From Lunularia cruciata (Eukaryota > Streptophyta > Marchantiopsida > Lunulariales > Lunulariaceae): a DNA stretch of 64,000 nt. Below the pieces are notes generated by a model, which saw only the letters and a list, made by a program, of their open reading frames with translations, was not told the origin of the DNA and ran no database searches. Where the stretch lies: positions 59,460,501 through 59,524,500 of the forward strand of contig OX419761.1 in assembly GCA_948567375.1 (NCBI GenBank), read 5' to 3'. Below are positions 1 to 12,564 of the stretch, in pieces; the first letter of the stretch is position 1, and the number at the start of each line of letters is the position of its first letter. Position numbers and translations under genes: made by a program.

Positions 1-487
1 TGCTATTCTTTTGCTTCAACTGCTAGAGTCCGGTTTGGGCTATTTGCATGGAATCCATAGATTAGAAATTCTTGAGCAACACTTCTTGCATGGCTGTCCA
101 AGTGACCTCTCTTCCTTCTACCAACAATGATCATTCCCAAGTTTCATACCATGTGAGAGCTTTATCAATCAAGTAACCACACACAAACACACATGCAGAA
201 TGATCTATGATCTCTATTATGAACAATCAAAGTTATCAATTCATTCTTGAAATCCAATTTTCCACCACTCCCATGGAATGTTGTCCCTTGTAAGGCTCAA
301 TGTTGCACGTCTTTTTCATTTGTAGAAACAATGTGGCTTGGTTGTTGGTTGGAATTGGTGTCATTAGCATACATAACTCTCCAGGTACTTTGATTGTTGG
401 TGTTGGTTGTTGAGACGGCTCTCCTTCTTGCATTACTTGATTTTTCTCAATAGTACATATTTGATTTTGCAATTCCTCCATGGTCAT
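1..487 (-). pseudogene. Decayed Ty3-type retrotransposon gag (partial)
   Basis: The minus strand opens at 487 with a Gln/Glu-rich segment (MTMEELQNQI). It then shows a gag-like run, YKGQ followed by VENWISRM, and after in-frame stops a second block readable in another frame: KALTWYETWE, a short Gly/Glu stretch, then VTWTAMQEVLLKNF. This order (ENWI, a leading hydrophobic ALTWY block, VTW and a terminal LxxxF) is the signature of the retrotransposon gag capsid domain of Ty3 elements. Stops and frame shifts between the blocks show that the copy is dead. It runs off the left edge, so protease and polymerase would lie outside the window. The element reads toward lower coordinates, in keeping with the primer-binding site at 1150-1163. 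Confidence is good for gag-like and moderate for Ty3. Confidence 0.6.
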
Positions 488-1149
488 CTTGATTTCTCAA
501 AACTTGTTCAACATCCCCTACATTCCTTGTATCAACTCCTGCAATTGCAGATGCATGATTTCTACATACAACCAATGTTCAAATTGCTTCTTCCTACTTC
601 AATAAAGGGTTCAAAAATCACTCGGGAGAGTGCAAAAACTATGGGGACTACCATTTGGACCTTAGAGGCTATCACTTGTTGATAATATTCCTCACCAAAA
701 TTGCACACTACAAAATCCCTAAACATCACTATTGGTCTAACTACATATTGGATTTTTACTTGTGTGTTGGAAGGATGAGGATTTGGTACATTCAGATCCA
801 TAACATCATAATAGAATGTAGATTTTCAAATCTCCCTCTTTATTGTATACCACCATAGGTAGAATCACTAGGTATGGGGAATTCATCACTTTATCCATAA
901 ATTCTGCTCCATAATGATAAACTAAAGATACTCTCATTTGCTCACACTGGTTGTACATAATCTTGATGTAGAATGGTTTCAAGAATGAGAGGCTAGGTAG
1001 AGAAAATTGTCCTCTTGGTGTATCCATCCCATCCGCTCTCTCAAGCACTTCCTAAGTCTAACAATTGCACTATCTTTACCTCAAATTACTCAATTTTAGT
1101 AGGTTGTGCTCTTCCAAGAGGGGTGATCTATTCTCTTGGATTAAAACAT

Positions 1150-1500
1150 CCACTTTGATACCATTGTAATACTCCGAGAACAAGAGAACTCTCCAAGAGA
1201 GATACAAGAGAGAAAACACAGGTTTAACACTCAATCCTTTGATGCCCCAAAGGAGCACCTTCTCTTTATTAAATAGCAAAGAGGATCCACTCAAAGGAAG
1301 CTCCACCCTTGGATCAGATACATGGATTGGTGACCTGCCAGCAAGCTCCATCCTTGGATTAGTTGTTTGATGGGTGACATGTTAGTCCTTGTCCTATCTA
1401 GTTGACCAAAGGGATTCTTTAGAGAATCTTATTATAAGGAGCTCAAAATCATATGGGTGAGGCACTGTTGGAAAGCTCTTGATGAGACAAATAAGGAAGA
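1150..1500 (-). mobile_element. Primer-binding site and 5' LTR remnant of the same element
   Basis: On the minus strand positions 1163-1150 read TGGTATCAAAGTGG, close to the initiator-methionine tRNA primer-binding site (TGGTATCAGAGC) of plant LTR retrotransposons. One base upstream is a TG/CA boundary (TG at 1165-1166 on the plus strand), as expected for the inner end of the 5' LTR. The outer LTR end could not be found, so 1500 is only a guess. The partner LTR would lie left of the window. Confidence 0.4.
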
Positions 1501-2058
1501 GCAAACAATCCTTTTTTCCTTGAGGGGGGGAGGGAGGAATCTTTCTATTTTTAGGCCTAATTCATCCATTTAGGCCTCCAAAATTTTCTCTAAAGTTTTC
1601 AAGCTATTTTTGACTTCTGCCCTATTAGTAGAAGTATTATTTTGGTGACACCTCTTTCTGATCTACCTAGCCCATTGTACACAACATCTTTCCAGATGTT
1701 ACCAAGCCAATTTTCATATTTAGATAATATGTCTCGCTGCTTGTATTACAAGAAGGAAGGAAAGTGAAATTTCCTATTGTAGGAACCATCCACATGGTGC
1801 AATCCATACTCCTTACTTCTGTCCTCATAGGGAAAAATGATGATCATAAAATTTGTCATTTTGACCCCTTGATGACTACTTTGGATAGATTTGTCCATAA
1901 TAATTGCCCTATTATTACTTTTACCACGGAGGAGTGGACTTTTGGTAGATTGAGTTCTTATAGTTGTGATCCATATGACCTTCTAGTTGCTTCTATTAGG
2001 GATAGACCCTAGGATGAGATGGATTGGAGCTTATGGTGGTCATTGAGCTCTTTTAGGA

Positions 2059-2866
2059 TTCCACATGATGTATACCAACACCAACTTGAGGATGCTATTG
2101 CATGCACACTTCATGTTACAACTACATCAGCTCTCATCTCAACTTCTTTTGCTCTATCTCCTTTAGCTCCAACCTTAGGTCTGCTTAGGGGCTAACTCTA
2201 CACATGTATATATCATCCATATGTATGATTCCATATATATATATATAACATTTCTATTTACTTCATTATCACACCTTGTGCTCATCATGTGAATGTGAAT
2301 CTTTTGAAAAGTGAAGTGCCAAGTGCCAATGGATGCCATTGAATGCCAATGAGCACTAACGTCTTTTATATCTTTTGTTGGGTGTTGGAGGGTGCTATAC
2401 CACTTTTTTTGGTTTGTTGGTGCATGTTGGAGGTTTTCTTGGGTGCTATCTAGCACTGGCAATTCTACATGATGTATGCTGCCACCGACTTGAGGATGCT
2501 ATTGCGTGCACACTTCATGCTGCAATTGCATAAGCTCACACCTCAACTTCTTTAGCTCCATCTCCTTTAGCTCCACATAGGTACTAACTCTCCACATGTA
2601 CATATCATCCATATGTACTATATGTATGATTCCATATATATATATACACTTTACCTTTACTTCACTCTCACTCCTTGTGCTCATCATGTGAATATGAATA
2701 TTTTGAAAAGTGAGTGTCAAGAACTAACAAGCACCATTGAGTGCCAATGAGCACTGGCATCTTTTATATCTTTTGTTGGGTGTTAGTGGGTGCTAACACA
2801 CCTTTTAGTGGTTGGTTGGTGCATGTTGGAGGTTTGCTTGGGTACCATCTAGCACCAACATGTGCC
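2059..2866. repeat. 404-bp tandem duplication, two copies
   Basis: Two diverged copies lie head to tail: 2059-2462 and 2463 to about 2866. Matching landmarks are offset by 404 bases: an ACATGATGTAT start, a GAGGATGCTATTG block at 2089 and 2493, a TA microsatellite followed by a run ending TGTGCTCATCATGTGAAT, and a terminal GTGCATGTTGGAGG block. No reading frame is kept across the copies. Confidence 0.8.
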
Positions 2867-3556
2867 AATGTGCATCTTTGTGGGTCATTGGATCATTGCT
2901 TAGCCATCAAGCAAGCTACATTGTGCTTCTTTTGGAGTTTTTGTTTTGTTTACTTTGTTCAATCTAAAGTAGTTATAAAAACTACACTTACACACAATCA
3001 ATCATTCATGCAATAAATTAGATTACACCATAGATTACACAATAAAGGACACACCAACTTTATTTATAAACATTCCACATTATATAGAAGTGCCTTAAGT
3101 GGTATCATTTCATTATTACTAGAGCGATATGAGCTTAGTATAAGATGTTTTGGCTAATGACTAATACAAGTAATAAGGGGCTTGTTCTCCTTATCAGCTT
3201 GGGCAAGAACTTGAAAATCTTGGATTGTTTACTCTAGAGTTTTCCTCCTTGGAAGAGACACAATTTGATTTCATAAGTGCACTTGGACTCTAAAGAAATC
3301 TCCTTGAACATATGCTTGTGAGCTTTAGCTTTCCTCAATTTCTTCTCAATTTCTACCTTCATTTTCTTGGTCTCTCATTTGACACACTCAACTTCTTATT
3401 TTTATCAAATTTTTTTCTCTTTTCCTCATGTTAGTGGCTTCTAGTTCTAAGAGTTGTAACTAGAGTTCCCTAGATTCTATATTCTCTACCTTTAGCATAG
3501 TGATCTTTGCTAAATCATGAGATAGAGATATGCTTGATGACATTCTTGATATCCCT

Positions 3557-3583
3557 TTGTTGTTGTTGTTGTTGTTGTTGTTG
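3557..3583. repeat. (TTG)9 microsatellite
   Basis: Nine uninterrupted TTG units. They give a poly-Cys run in an overlapping open frame, which is an artefact of the repeat. Confidence 0.95.
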
Positions 3584-5539
3584 TTATACCTTTTCTCCTC
3601 TTTGCATCACATTCTTCTTCTTTGTCAATGAAAATCCTTCTAACCCATCAATATTTGAGATTAGTGGAGGTGGTGCAACAAAAGTAGACTCCTCTAAAGT
3701 GCTTGCTCCTATTTTACTTTCCAAGCACTCCATAAAAATAGTAGCTAAACCGTCCACCCCTTGGATATTTGGGACAAATCAAGAGCATGAGTCCGTAAGC
3801 ACCACCTCTGGAGGAGAGGGAATTGAGAGCCTATCAATGTGTTTTCTTCACCTTTTGAATCCTCCTCGAATCTGTAGCCTATACCTTTGCATGAATTGGG
3901 ATCTAAATCTCCTAACCTTACCATAGTAGGTGGTATAATGTTTTCAAGACTCTCAAACATGACCCCCATTCTAGTCAATTTTTCATCTATGGTTCTCCAT
4001 CTCTTGCATACTCTTTTTCAAGGAGCTGTTCTCCTATCAACTTATTTTTTTTTAGCTCTTGAGCTTCCTTGTAAGATTTCATGTACCTCAACCATTTCTT
4101 GAACAATTGATCACTTGTCATAGAAGCATGAAATCCTTACCCCTCTAAACGAAAATGTGGCCATGGAGCTAAAAGTGGTGCTCTTTTGAATTGACTTCTT
4201 GCAAATACCACCATAAATATATGGATTACTATCTAGAATTGTTCATCCTCCTTTGCTTTGTTAGGAATAGAAGATGCCATCCTCAACAATTCACTAAATT
4301 ACCCTAATGTGGGTCTTGGTTCTAAGTCTGAATATGAGTCTAAAATCAATCAAGAACTTGAACTTGAATGTCTCTCATTGCCAAATTTTCTCCGCCTTTT
4401 TGGACTAAAATTTCTCAATCCTTGATCAATTTCTTGGTTGCTGCTGGTGGTGGTGTATAATTCTCCATAACTCTCAACCTCCCCTACCATGAACTTATCT
4501 ATGAACAAGAACACCACCACAATTGGAAACCTTGCTTGCCACTGACCAAACATTGAGAAAGAGATCTAGTTATAGGAGGAATTTTGAGGGAGAAGGCATG
4601 TTTGGAGCAAGTATTTGCCAAAATATATGCCTTTTTCAAATATATCTTTGTGGATCACCTTGCCATGGCAATCCAATTTGATACACACATTGTCTCTTTT
4701 GACTAATATTTATTTCATTACAACACACCCAAACATCTGTAAGCACTTGCCTGAATTTTATAAATGAACACAATTTGCATTGATTATCCATTGTCATGCT
4801 TTTTGGGGGTTCAAATATTAGCTCATCATTGGATTACAGAGTTTACTAAAAATAATCACAAAGTTTTTTATTTATGGAAAGACCGCCAACTATTCTTTTA
4901 TGGAGTCTTCACAAGTACTAACAAGCTAGACAAGAATTGGAAAATGGTGTAAAGAACTACTAAAAAGGCAATTATGTACATCACATTTAGTTGAATTATG
5001 TATTTTGGTAAGAGTATGAGTTTGAGAGTAATGTACCAATTTAAAGGCAACCAATGTGCCCATAGTGAGAAAAGTAGGTGCCGTTCAAGGAATAAATCTA
5101 GATTTTTACCCATGAAACAAAATTGGAGAGAAACGCTCTAACCAATTTTAACCTAAAGAAAAGAAAAAGAAAAAGAATCATTCAAAAGACTATTGCAGAA
5201 TAAATAGTTCACTACCATCTACAAAACTTTTTTCTTGATGAAATATTGCTTAGGGATCCCCTTTGTATGTCAGATTTATTTTGATGAATTTATTTGGAAA
5301 ATAATATCCTCTACTTATTAGTTCAAACCTTATTGACAATCAAAATGGAAGAAAGTGCAATTGCATAGAAAACATGAAAGATTAGAAGGCCCTATCAAGC
5401 CATACAAGTATGAGGCAAAAAAGGTAAAATAGGGCTAAGCCCCAGTAGAGTCAATATGAGAAATCTGCCCTACTACACCTAAGATATCCAAGCTATTCAA
5501 GTCATACAATCTACAAACAAAAAAATGGACCATCCAAAG

Positions 5540-8500
5540 AAGCTTCACCTAGTGTGATTGCTCTCCTATGGATTGCACTAGCCATTGCCCTCTAAAGAGC
5601 AATGGACACATGCTATCCAAAATATACTACAAAGTATGAGAATGAGAGCGGTATCCCTTGGTGCCTAACACGATAAGCTCTTGTGCACTCCATGAAAAAT
5701 TTGTCAAACATTGTGTCCATTGCTCCATATAACTCCAAGACTAGAGGAACAAAGAGGGGATCTTGTTGCATGCTCCTATACTTGGAGACCTTGCAAGTTG
5801 CTGTTGCACTCGCTGCCCATCCAAAGCAATGAGTAATCACTCCCTTTGAAACTATATCATGCATAGGGTCCGTAACCATGACATCTGCTACTACACCTGA
5901 TCATCTTGGACCAACTATAAGTCTGCCCTAACACGTATCATTTGCAAAGCATACCAATGCTCTCTCCAAGCCAAGTATCCACTCTCTTGTGCCATAACAA
6001 AAATTATGTTCCTAATAGCATCATGGGTAGCTATCATCTGTCCTCCAAAAGGACATCATGTCATATGGACCACTGCTCTATCTAGTGTAGAACCACACTC
6101 ACAAGTGAGTAATGAAGATGCAAATGGGTGGACCAAACCCAAGCAAAACCTCATCATTATAGAGAAAGTAGCTTGTGCAAGTTGGAATGCCTTAATGCAC
6201 GGTTGAGCTAGGATCCAAGAGCTTGCATCCTTGCCGGAGCAAGAGCAAAGACATGCACTAGTAGCCTAAGGAATGGACGAGTCAACTAAGAGAGAATGTA
6301 ACATCTGCTCACACTATTGCACCATCAAGGAAGATTGCAAACTCTAGTCCAATCTGAAAATAGTGAAGCAAAAGATGGAAATTCCCCATGTGCCCAAGGA
6401 CATAAACTTTGTCTTTTCTACCACAATAACATTAGGAGAGAAAAGGATCCCTCTTCCACCTCTATCACATAATTTTCCAAAACTGGCCTATCAACAACCA
6501 CAAAATGAGAGGGAAGTAAGAGTGCCAAGCCCAACTACCAAAAAATGCTATAGGTGCTGCCATCTCCTTCATAAATAGCAAGCCCATCCTCCACTTGAGA
6601 TTGGCAGAGCCATCTGTCTAGGTGCCAAATCCTCTATCACACACTCAAATATCTTTGGTCCAATAATATCACCAAAGATTCTCATAATCATCCTCTCAAA
6701 GGCTCTTAGACTTGATAGGAAGCACAAGGTGGGAGGAACCGTGTGGAGGAGGTAAGTTGGTTGATGAGAAATACTAGAGGAAAGTATACTAAATGCCACC
6801 TACGGATCTCCTTATAACGGAAGGTCATCCACATGGAAAACATCCTTGTAAGGGCAATGTTTAAGAAGCATGTGGTAAAATCCTTTGGATCCTATTGGCA
6901 TTCCAAGGACACGTAGTCCATCTATAGATGTGACACACCCCTTTGGAAGCTCAAGGTGGGGAGGGATACCTAAAGAGGACTATGCCCTGCACTTTGACAC
7001 CTTGACTCTCAAGCCTACTAGATGTAGCTCGATAGTCAAGTGATCAAAGGCCTACCTATAGGGCCCATGATGTGTATATCTTCTACCAAGGAAGGAAATA
7101 CACAACCTGGCATGGCCAAAGTAGTAAATAAGAGAGCTCTAAAGTGAGCCATGGTAAATAAGGGTCCCCCTAAAGGATCTCCTTGACATGTACCAATAAT
7201 TGATTCCAAGACCGTGACTTCCTCTTATGAACAATCATCATGGTAGTAAAGGGAAGCAAGAGAGCTATAAAAAGACCGCACAAAAGGAATAAGACTTGCC
7301 AAGAATCCACTAGCCTCCCTAAGCTCTCTAAAGATGGATGCCCGTGAGCTGCTATTAAAAGCATTCTCAATATCCTCCTATAGGACGACCCACTTTGCAT
7401 GGATATCTAGGAGTGCCCTAATGCCTAGAGATATAGCCTCACATCCTCCAAGTGTAGCTACTCCAAATTGATGTGGAGTAAGGTACTTCCGGAAGTGAGA
7501 ACGATGCTAAAGGACAATGGTGTGGCTGACCAAATGCAAAAAGATATCTCCAATAGCAATCAGTCTAATGCTCCATGTGTCTTTCTCCATCATGAGAAGT
7601 AGACTAGCACCTAACACCCAACTAACATACATAAGAATTCTCCTCTCCCTATTGCTACAACCACTTGAAACAACTTGGTAAAACCACTAGAATGATCATT
7701 TATCTGAAAGTAATCTCCAAGGTGCTCATATACAATCCTTGACAAGCCTCATGAGGAAAAGCAAGGGGTAATGCACAATACTTGTGCAAAAAGCAACATA
7801 TCAAGATATAAAGGCTACTCAAGCTAATAATCTAAGACCTCTAGTGATAATCCTTCTCCTACCATGGGATGTAGTGAGTGTAGGGAAAAGATAGTCTCAT
7901 CAGCAGGACTAGCCATAGATAAAGGATGTGGCACTCATGTTGCTTTATTAAACTCTCCCGCTTGACCTAATGTCCTACACCATCATAATCAAGTGGACTC
8001 TATGGTATTCTGTGGCAAAACCTATCTCCTAAAATGTGTAGCCGCAACAAACTCCTCCTAAATGGCCGTCCAATCCCCCGCTTGAAATTGAAAAACAACC
8101 AGCTTTCTATGCCCTACATGTCCCCCTCTAGTATAATGAAGACACCATTGAGGGAGTAAGAGGAATAGGAACCATGCTAACTTGTCCAAGGAATCACGTG
8201 CCAAACGATCAAGTGGTAGGCAAAAAGCCTATCTAGCATAATTATGGAGTGTACGGGGTAGCCTATGGAATAGACGTGGACATGGAAAACTAGTCTCAAA
8301 TAACCCCAACATGCAACCCGCTTGAGAAGCTAACCATTCCCATGACTCGATCGGTATACCTAGAACGGTCAACAAAGGGATAGAGGAAACATGCACGATC
8401 CTGAGTGTCACTATTGTCGATGTGGTCGCTCCCCTCACATGAGCATCCCAAGTGATCCAATCATAGTCCTTGTGCACCCTTCCCACATGTGTCTTTACTC

Positions 8501-8790
8501 CTTGCAAGGTAAAGCATCGATGACACCATTCCCATGACTAGATCGGTATCCCTGGAAGGGTCAACAAAGGGATAGAGGAAACATGCACGATCCGGAGTGT
8601 CACTATTGTCGATGTGGTCGCTCCCCTCACGTGAGCATCCCAAGTGATCCAATCATAGTTCTTGTGCACCCTTCCCACATGGGTCTTTACTCCTTGCAAG
8701 GTAAAGCATTGATGACACACTGGGCATGATGTATCTCGAGTTGCTCTAGACGGCCTCACATGGGAACATATAGCCATGGCTAGGACAAGA
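5540..8790 (-). pseudogene. Relic of a non-LTR retrotransposon (R2/REL-endonuclease type)
   Basis: Conserved blocks appear in order on the minus strand. Near 8720 there is a C2H2 finger (CPVCHQCF... H-x4-H). At about 7500 comes PHQFGVA and GGCEA, then at about 7380-7040 the reverse transcriptase core: EDIENAFNS, IFRELREA, LIPFVRSFY, GTCQGDPLGG, AHFRAL, CVFPSL, and VEDIHIMGP in place of the catalytic ADD triad. A thumb-like block (RAFERMI...GDIIGP, RQMALP...GG) lies at 6800-6570. A CxC-x9-H-x3-C motif, ATHDAIR and RADL lie at 6100-5910, and ADVMVTDP and SKYRSM at 5880-5740. An N-terminal finger, a C-terminal CCHC-type motif and an RADL/D/K..KY region are the layout of R2-like elements with a restriction-like endonuclease. 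In-frame stops, frame shifts and the altered catalytic triad make it dead. The family match is from memory of plant RT proteins and is strong; the R2-type placement is inference. Confidence 0.8.
8333..8716 (-). repeat. 192-bp tandem duplication spanning the zinc-finger segment
   Basis: Two copies, 8333-8524 and 8525-8716, are nearly identical over 192 bases (64 codons). Each carries the second half of the C2H2 finger (QGVKTHVGRVH) and the following segment (YDWITWDAHVRGATTST). Only the promoter-proximal copy keeps the full Cys-x2-Cys half; the second has a remnant at the joint. The length is a multiple of three, so the frame would have been kept. Confidence 0.85.
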
Positions 8791-11700
8791 ATAACGATAG
8801 TAATATATGATGCTCCTCTCCATATCTTCCCATATCCACAAAATCACAATTGCTCACATCACAATTCACATAAGAAAATATAATCTCTCCAAATTTAAAA
8901 AACTATAAATTTTCATAGCTTTCAATTTCATCTCAAAAATATTCAAACTAAATTATCATGGAGCTCAATCATGAAAACCAAGAAATTAAAAATAAAATTC
9001 ACAACCCATCCCTCTCAATATATAATGATCATTCTAAGAATCCCCATAACTTTTCACTGAATTCTTCATAGTCTTCAATCTAATACCAATGGAATGGAAA
9101 TCTAAAAATAAACAAATTTACTATTCACTCAAGTGCTATATGCTGGAGAGCCCTTAGAAAATATGTATCTTTCCCCTCCTCTCCCTCTCCCGTCCCCACA
9201 CTCTCCGGAACTCCACTCTCCCAAACTGCGATATCAAAATGACCATACTAATTTCATACTATGTATATCAACTTGAGTTTGATCACCCTCAACCACATGA
9301 AGAGTGCTATTCTGGTAACTTATCTCGTCCTAGCTAGCTGGATTAGGATGCGCCACCTCACATCCCACTCACGGCGAAATTACTACTAGATGCATTCTAA
9401 AGAGATTGTGATCTCAATGATTTCACACGCATGTCGTTTTGTACGGCATCCAAATTTGACTCCTAAGTAATTTCCGCTAAACTCGTAAAACTCCGCCAAT
9501 TTGATCTTCCACCTCTTGCTGACATCTGGCAGCGCTGGAGAACCGATCCATAGCTAGCGTACTGCGACAAGATGCTGGGGGTCCTCGTCCTTTTGCTGGC
9601 AGATTCAGTGGTTTTCTTCTATATAAGAACATTTTATACAGTGTGCACAGCTGAGAACAAGGCGAGTACTTTATCCTTTTCTCGTTGGATCGCACTTGTC
9701 TCGTGGGCGGTTTGCAGTGTGCCGTCACTACTTCAGTTCTATATGTAGAGCGTATTGTATCACGACAACTGTCTATTAACCACAAGTCGACCTGAAGTTA
9801 CGGCCAGAAGTGCTGACGTAAACCGTTGAACCGGTACTCGTAGTAGTGGTAGTGGAAATTAAACGTCAGTGGCAGCCCCTACACCGTTAAAGCCAACTAA
9901 AATTAAGACGGCTTGACGGGGTCTTACCATCCTTCTTGTTATCACACTCGGTCGCCTTGTAAACTAAAATAAAGACGATGGAATGCCTTGTCGTCAAGGG
10001 TATTGCCAGGACCGAAGTGACAAACGAACAAAAGTGTACATTGTAGAGCAAAGGGCGACCGCGTAGAAAGCACGAAGGATGGGAAGATACATTGTAGCTG
10101 ATATAAGAAATTCACTTTGACTATCTTGCATTAAAGCATGTAATCAAGACTCAAGTAATGTTGTTTACTTGAGTACATTTCAAGTTAGATGGAGTATATT
10201 ACAGTCAGGTAGTACACTTCAAGGTATGCATGTACAGGGATGATTTTTGTGGTATGCCTTTTGGTGATTTTTGAGTTACTTTCATGATCCACTTTGACCT
10301 TGAACTACAGTTTTAAGAAATTGCGATCTTACCGGATTGTACGATGTTGGTAGGAAACTTGATGGTGATGAGACCAGTCTGAAGGAGGTATTACTACAAA
10401 GATATACTTGGCGAGGTTTCACTATGCATAAGTGAATGGGGTATCTTCACAGCATACAATTCATCGATTTGTGAAGAACGTATTTTGAATGGGGTGTGGA
10501 TGCTGCACTATGATACCGATGCAACTCAAACTACTAGAAAGTTACATTTTCAGCTACGGTTATCTCATGCGACCAAATATGAGACCAACAAAATTCTGGA
10601 GAAATGGGTAGATTACATTTGAAACGGAGAGAAAAGAGCGGAGAGAAAAGAGGCGAGAGACATGTCATCTTGTTTCACTAAGGTGCCTGCGGCTCTTTCT
10701 CCGTATGGGAGTGATAAGCTTAATGAAAAGCTTTCGAGTATGTATTGTTCAATACGGCTTCCAAGTGTGATAGTGTGCAGAGGCCATAGTAATGCAATAC
10801 GACCAACCATGGAAGATGATAGATGAAACATATAAAGGAAACGCAGGGATATAAAAAATTACGATTTAGCGTCTTTCTTCAATCAGATAATTTCATCAAA
10901 CATCAAACTGGAGATGAGAGGTAAACCTTTATGAAGGGAGTTAGTTGCAGGAAACCAAGAACTCGCCCACAAGAACACCGTATCACAGGAGAGAAGCAAT
11001 GGGTTCCAGGATGCCATGATTCTAATTGGTGAGGCCAATATATTTTGGAAGAGAGGATTTCGGACACTTGGATGGCCGTTGAACTTCAAAGGTCAACAGC
11101 CAATACTTGACTCTTTGAATCATCCATAAATCAGATTTAAACGTCTTCAACTGCGAGCATATATACTAATCCTCCAAGAGAACGAATATCTTGGATGTGA
11201 AGGTGCGATTTCGCATACACAAAGTTATGTGTTGAACAGCTCGGGGTATTATCTTCAAAGAATTAGTATCACACCCTGATCTCCAATATCATCCATTAAA
11301 AGATTCAGAACAGAATAATATGCGCATCTCTTATCATTGAGAGTCAGTTCCTACCCATCTCCATTTCATAAGGTAAGAATTCTGAGGTAGATTTCAGATA
11401 CTGTATCCGCCATAGAAACTGACCTCTCAATCCCTCCTTCCTTAGACATTGCACTTGGCGACGTCCAATCTATCTGTTTTGCAGTAATGTGCAGAGCACA
11501 CAGCAAAAGAAATGTAATTAGCACATCGATGAAGCTTATGCAAACACTCTAACTAGGTGAACCGGCTTGTCAGGTCGACAAGATATTAGTCTTCACAACC
11601 ATCTCGGATTGCACCGATCAAAGAAAGCAGATAGTCTCTGTGCCAATGCCTTCAGCTTCTCTTTGCCTAACACAAAGACAGCAAAAAGACGTTTCATGCA

Positions 11701-12564
11701 TAGAATTCTCCCTAGAAGGCAAGACAAAGATTCGCAAAGACAGTCCACACAGTTTCATGCAGACCACTAATCACGCAGACCTTTCAGTTCCAGTTAGAAG
11801 CAGCTTATAAACATCATGTCATTTATGTCTTCCTCTTCTTTGTGAGCTGATTTGGGTCAGGTAGACTAGCTTCTCACCTCCCGGCATACGCGTAAGACTG
11901 ATTCAGATTCTTCTTCCACTTCTCTACTTGTGATTCGATTACCATGTCCTGTCTATACAGCAGATCAATCGGTTGCCAGACACGAATGGAAGACGGTGAT
12001 GAAAAGTTTTGGCTAAAATAGTATGATTATGTGAACTACATAGCACCTCACCACACGTTAAGATGTTTTTTCTCACGCACTAAGATGTGCTCAACGATCA
12101 GAGCTGTCAAGTGAAAGAGTATAAATTCAGGCGAACATTGAATAATCTTCATTCGTATCCTTCGGAAATTACTGAAAGAAGCTCACCTGCAGTAAGTATG
12201 GATCTGTTTCTTCAAAGTCTGCATGATCTGCTTTATCACGTGTTATCGACCGAAGATTCTGTAGAAGAGTTTCCAACATCGTCATCAGTTTCTTCGTGCT
12301 CTTGCTTGATCAACTTCTCTTATTGAGCTGCAAGTTATGCAACTTCAAAATCTCATAGATCACTAGAAGGAAGAATTTTACGAACCTCACATTAACTATC
12401 ATTCGTTCGAAAACAAAATCGATCACGCAGAGGTACATTTCTCCTTCTCTATAGATTATCCATCACAGCAATGCACTCTAAGGCATGTCTTACCGTGGTT
12501 TCAAAACGTAGAGAATATTATTAACAGCGGTGAGCTTCTCAACGCAGTTATAAGACCAAACTTG
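8790..12564. other. Intergenic region, no gene recognised
   Basis: This stretch lies between the retroelement relics and the 3' end of the OCRE/G-patch gene. Base composition changes near 9300, from low-complexity transposon-like sequence to more mixed sequence. Open frames are short and show no recognisable domain. The part nearest 12564 should hold the 3' untranslated region of the minus-strand OCRE/G-patch gene, but no clear polyadenylation signal was identified. An inverted repeat lies at 9923-10086. Confidence 0.5.
9923..10086. repeat. Inverted pair of a dispersed 33-bp motif
   Basis: The left arm, 9923-9956, has CTTACCATCCTTCTTGTTAT and ends CGGTCGCC. The right arm, 10053-10086, is an inverted version beginning GGCGACCGCGTAG and ending GGATGGGAAG. 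About 96 bases separate them. The same motif occurs singly at 27612, 38246 and 40233. The structure resembles a small non-autonomous element with terminal inverted repeats, but no transposase or target duplication was seen. Confidence 0.55.

Larger units (their letters stand above)
1500..5540. other. AT-rich repeat-derived region, no supportable gene
   Basis: No intact gene is recognised here. Open frames are short, lie on both strands and lack recognisable domains. The minus strand between 3745 and 4550 has several short, charged frames (for example an Arg/Lys/Ser-rich one ending at 4350) that may be remains of a transposon-associated protein, but no family is recognised. The region also holds the tandem duplication at 2059-2866 and a TTG microsatellite at 3557. 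Confidence 0.4.
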
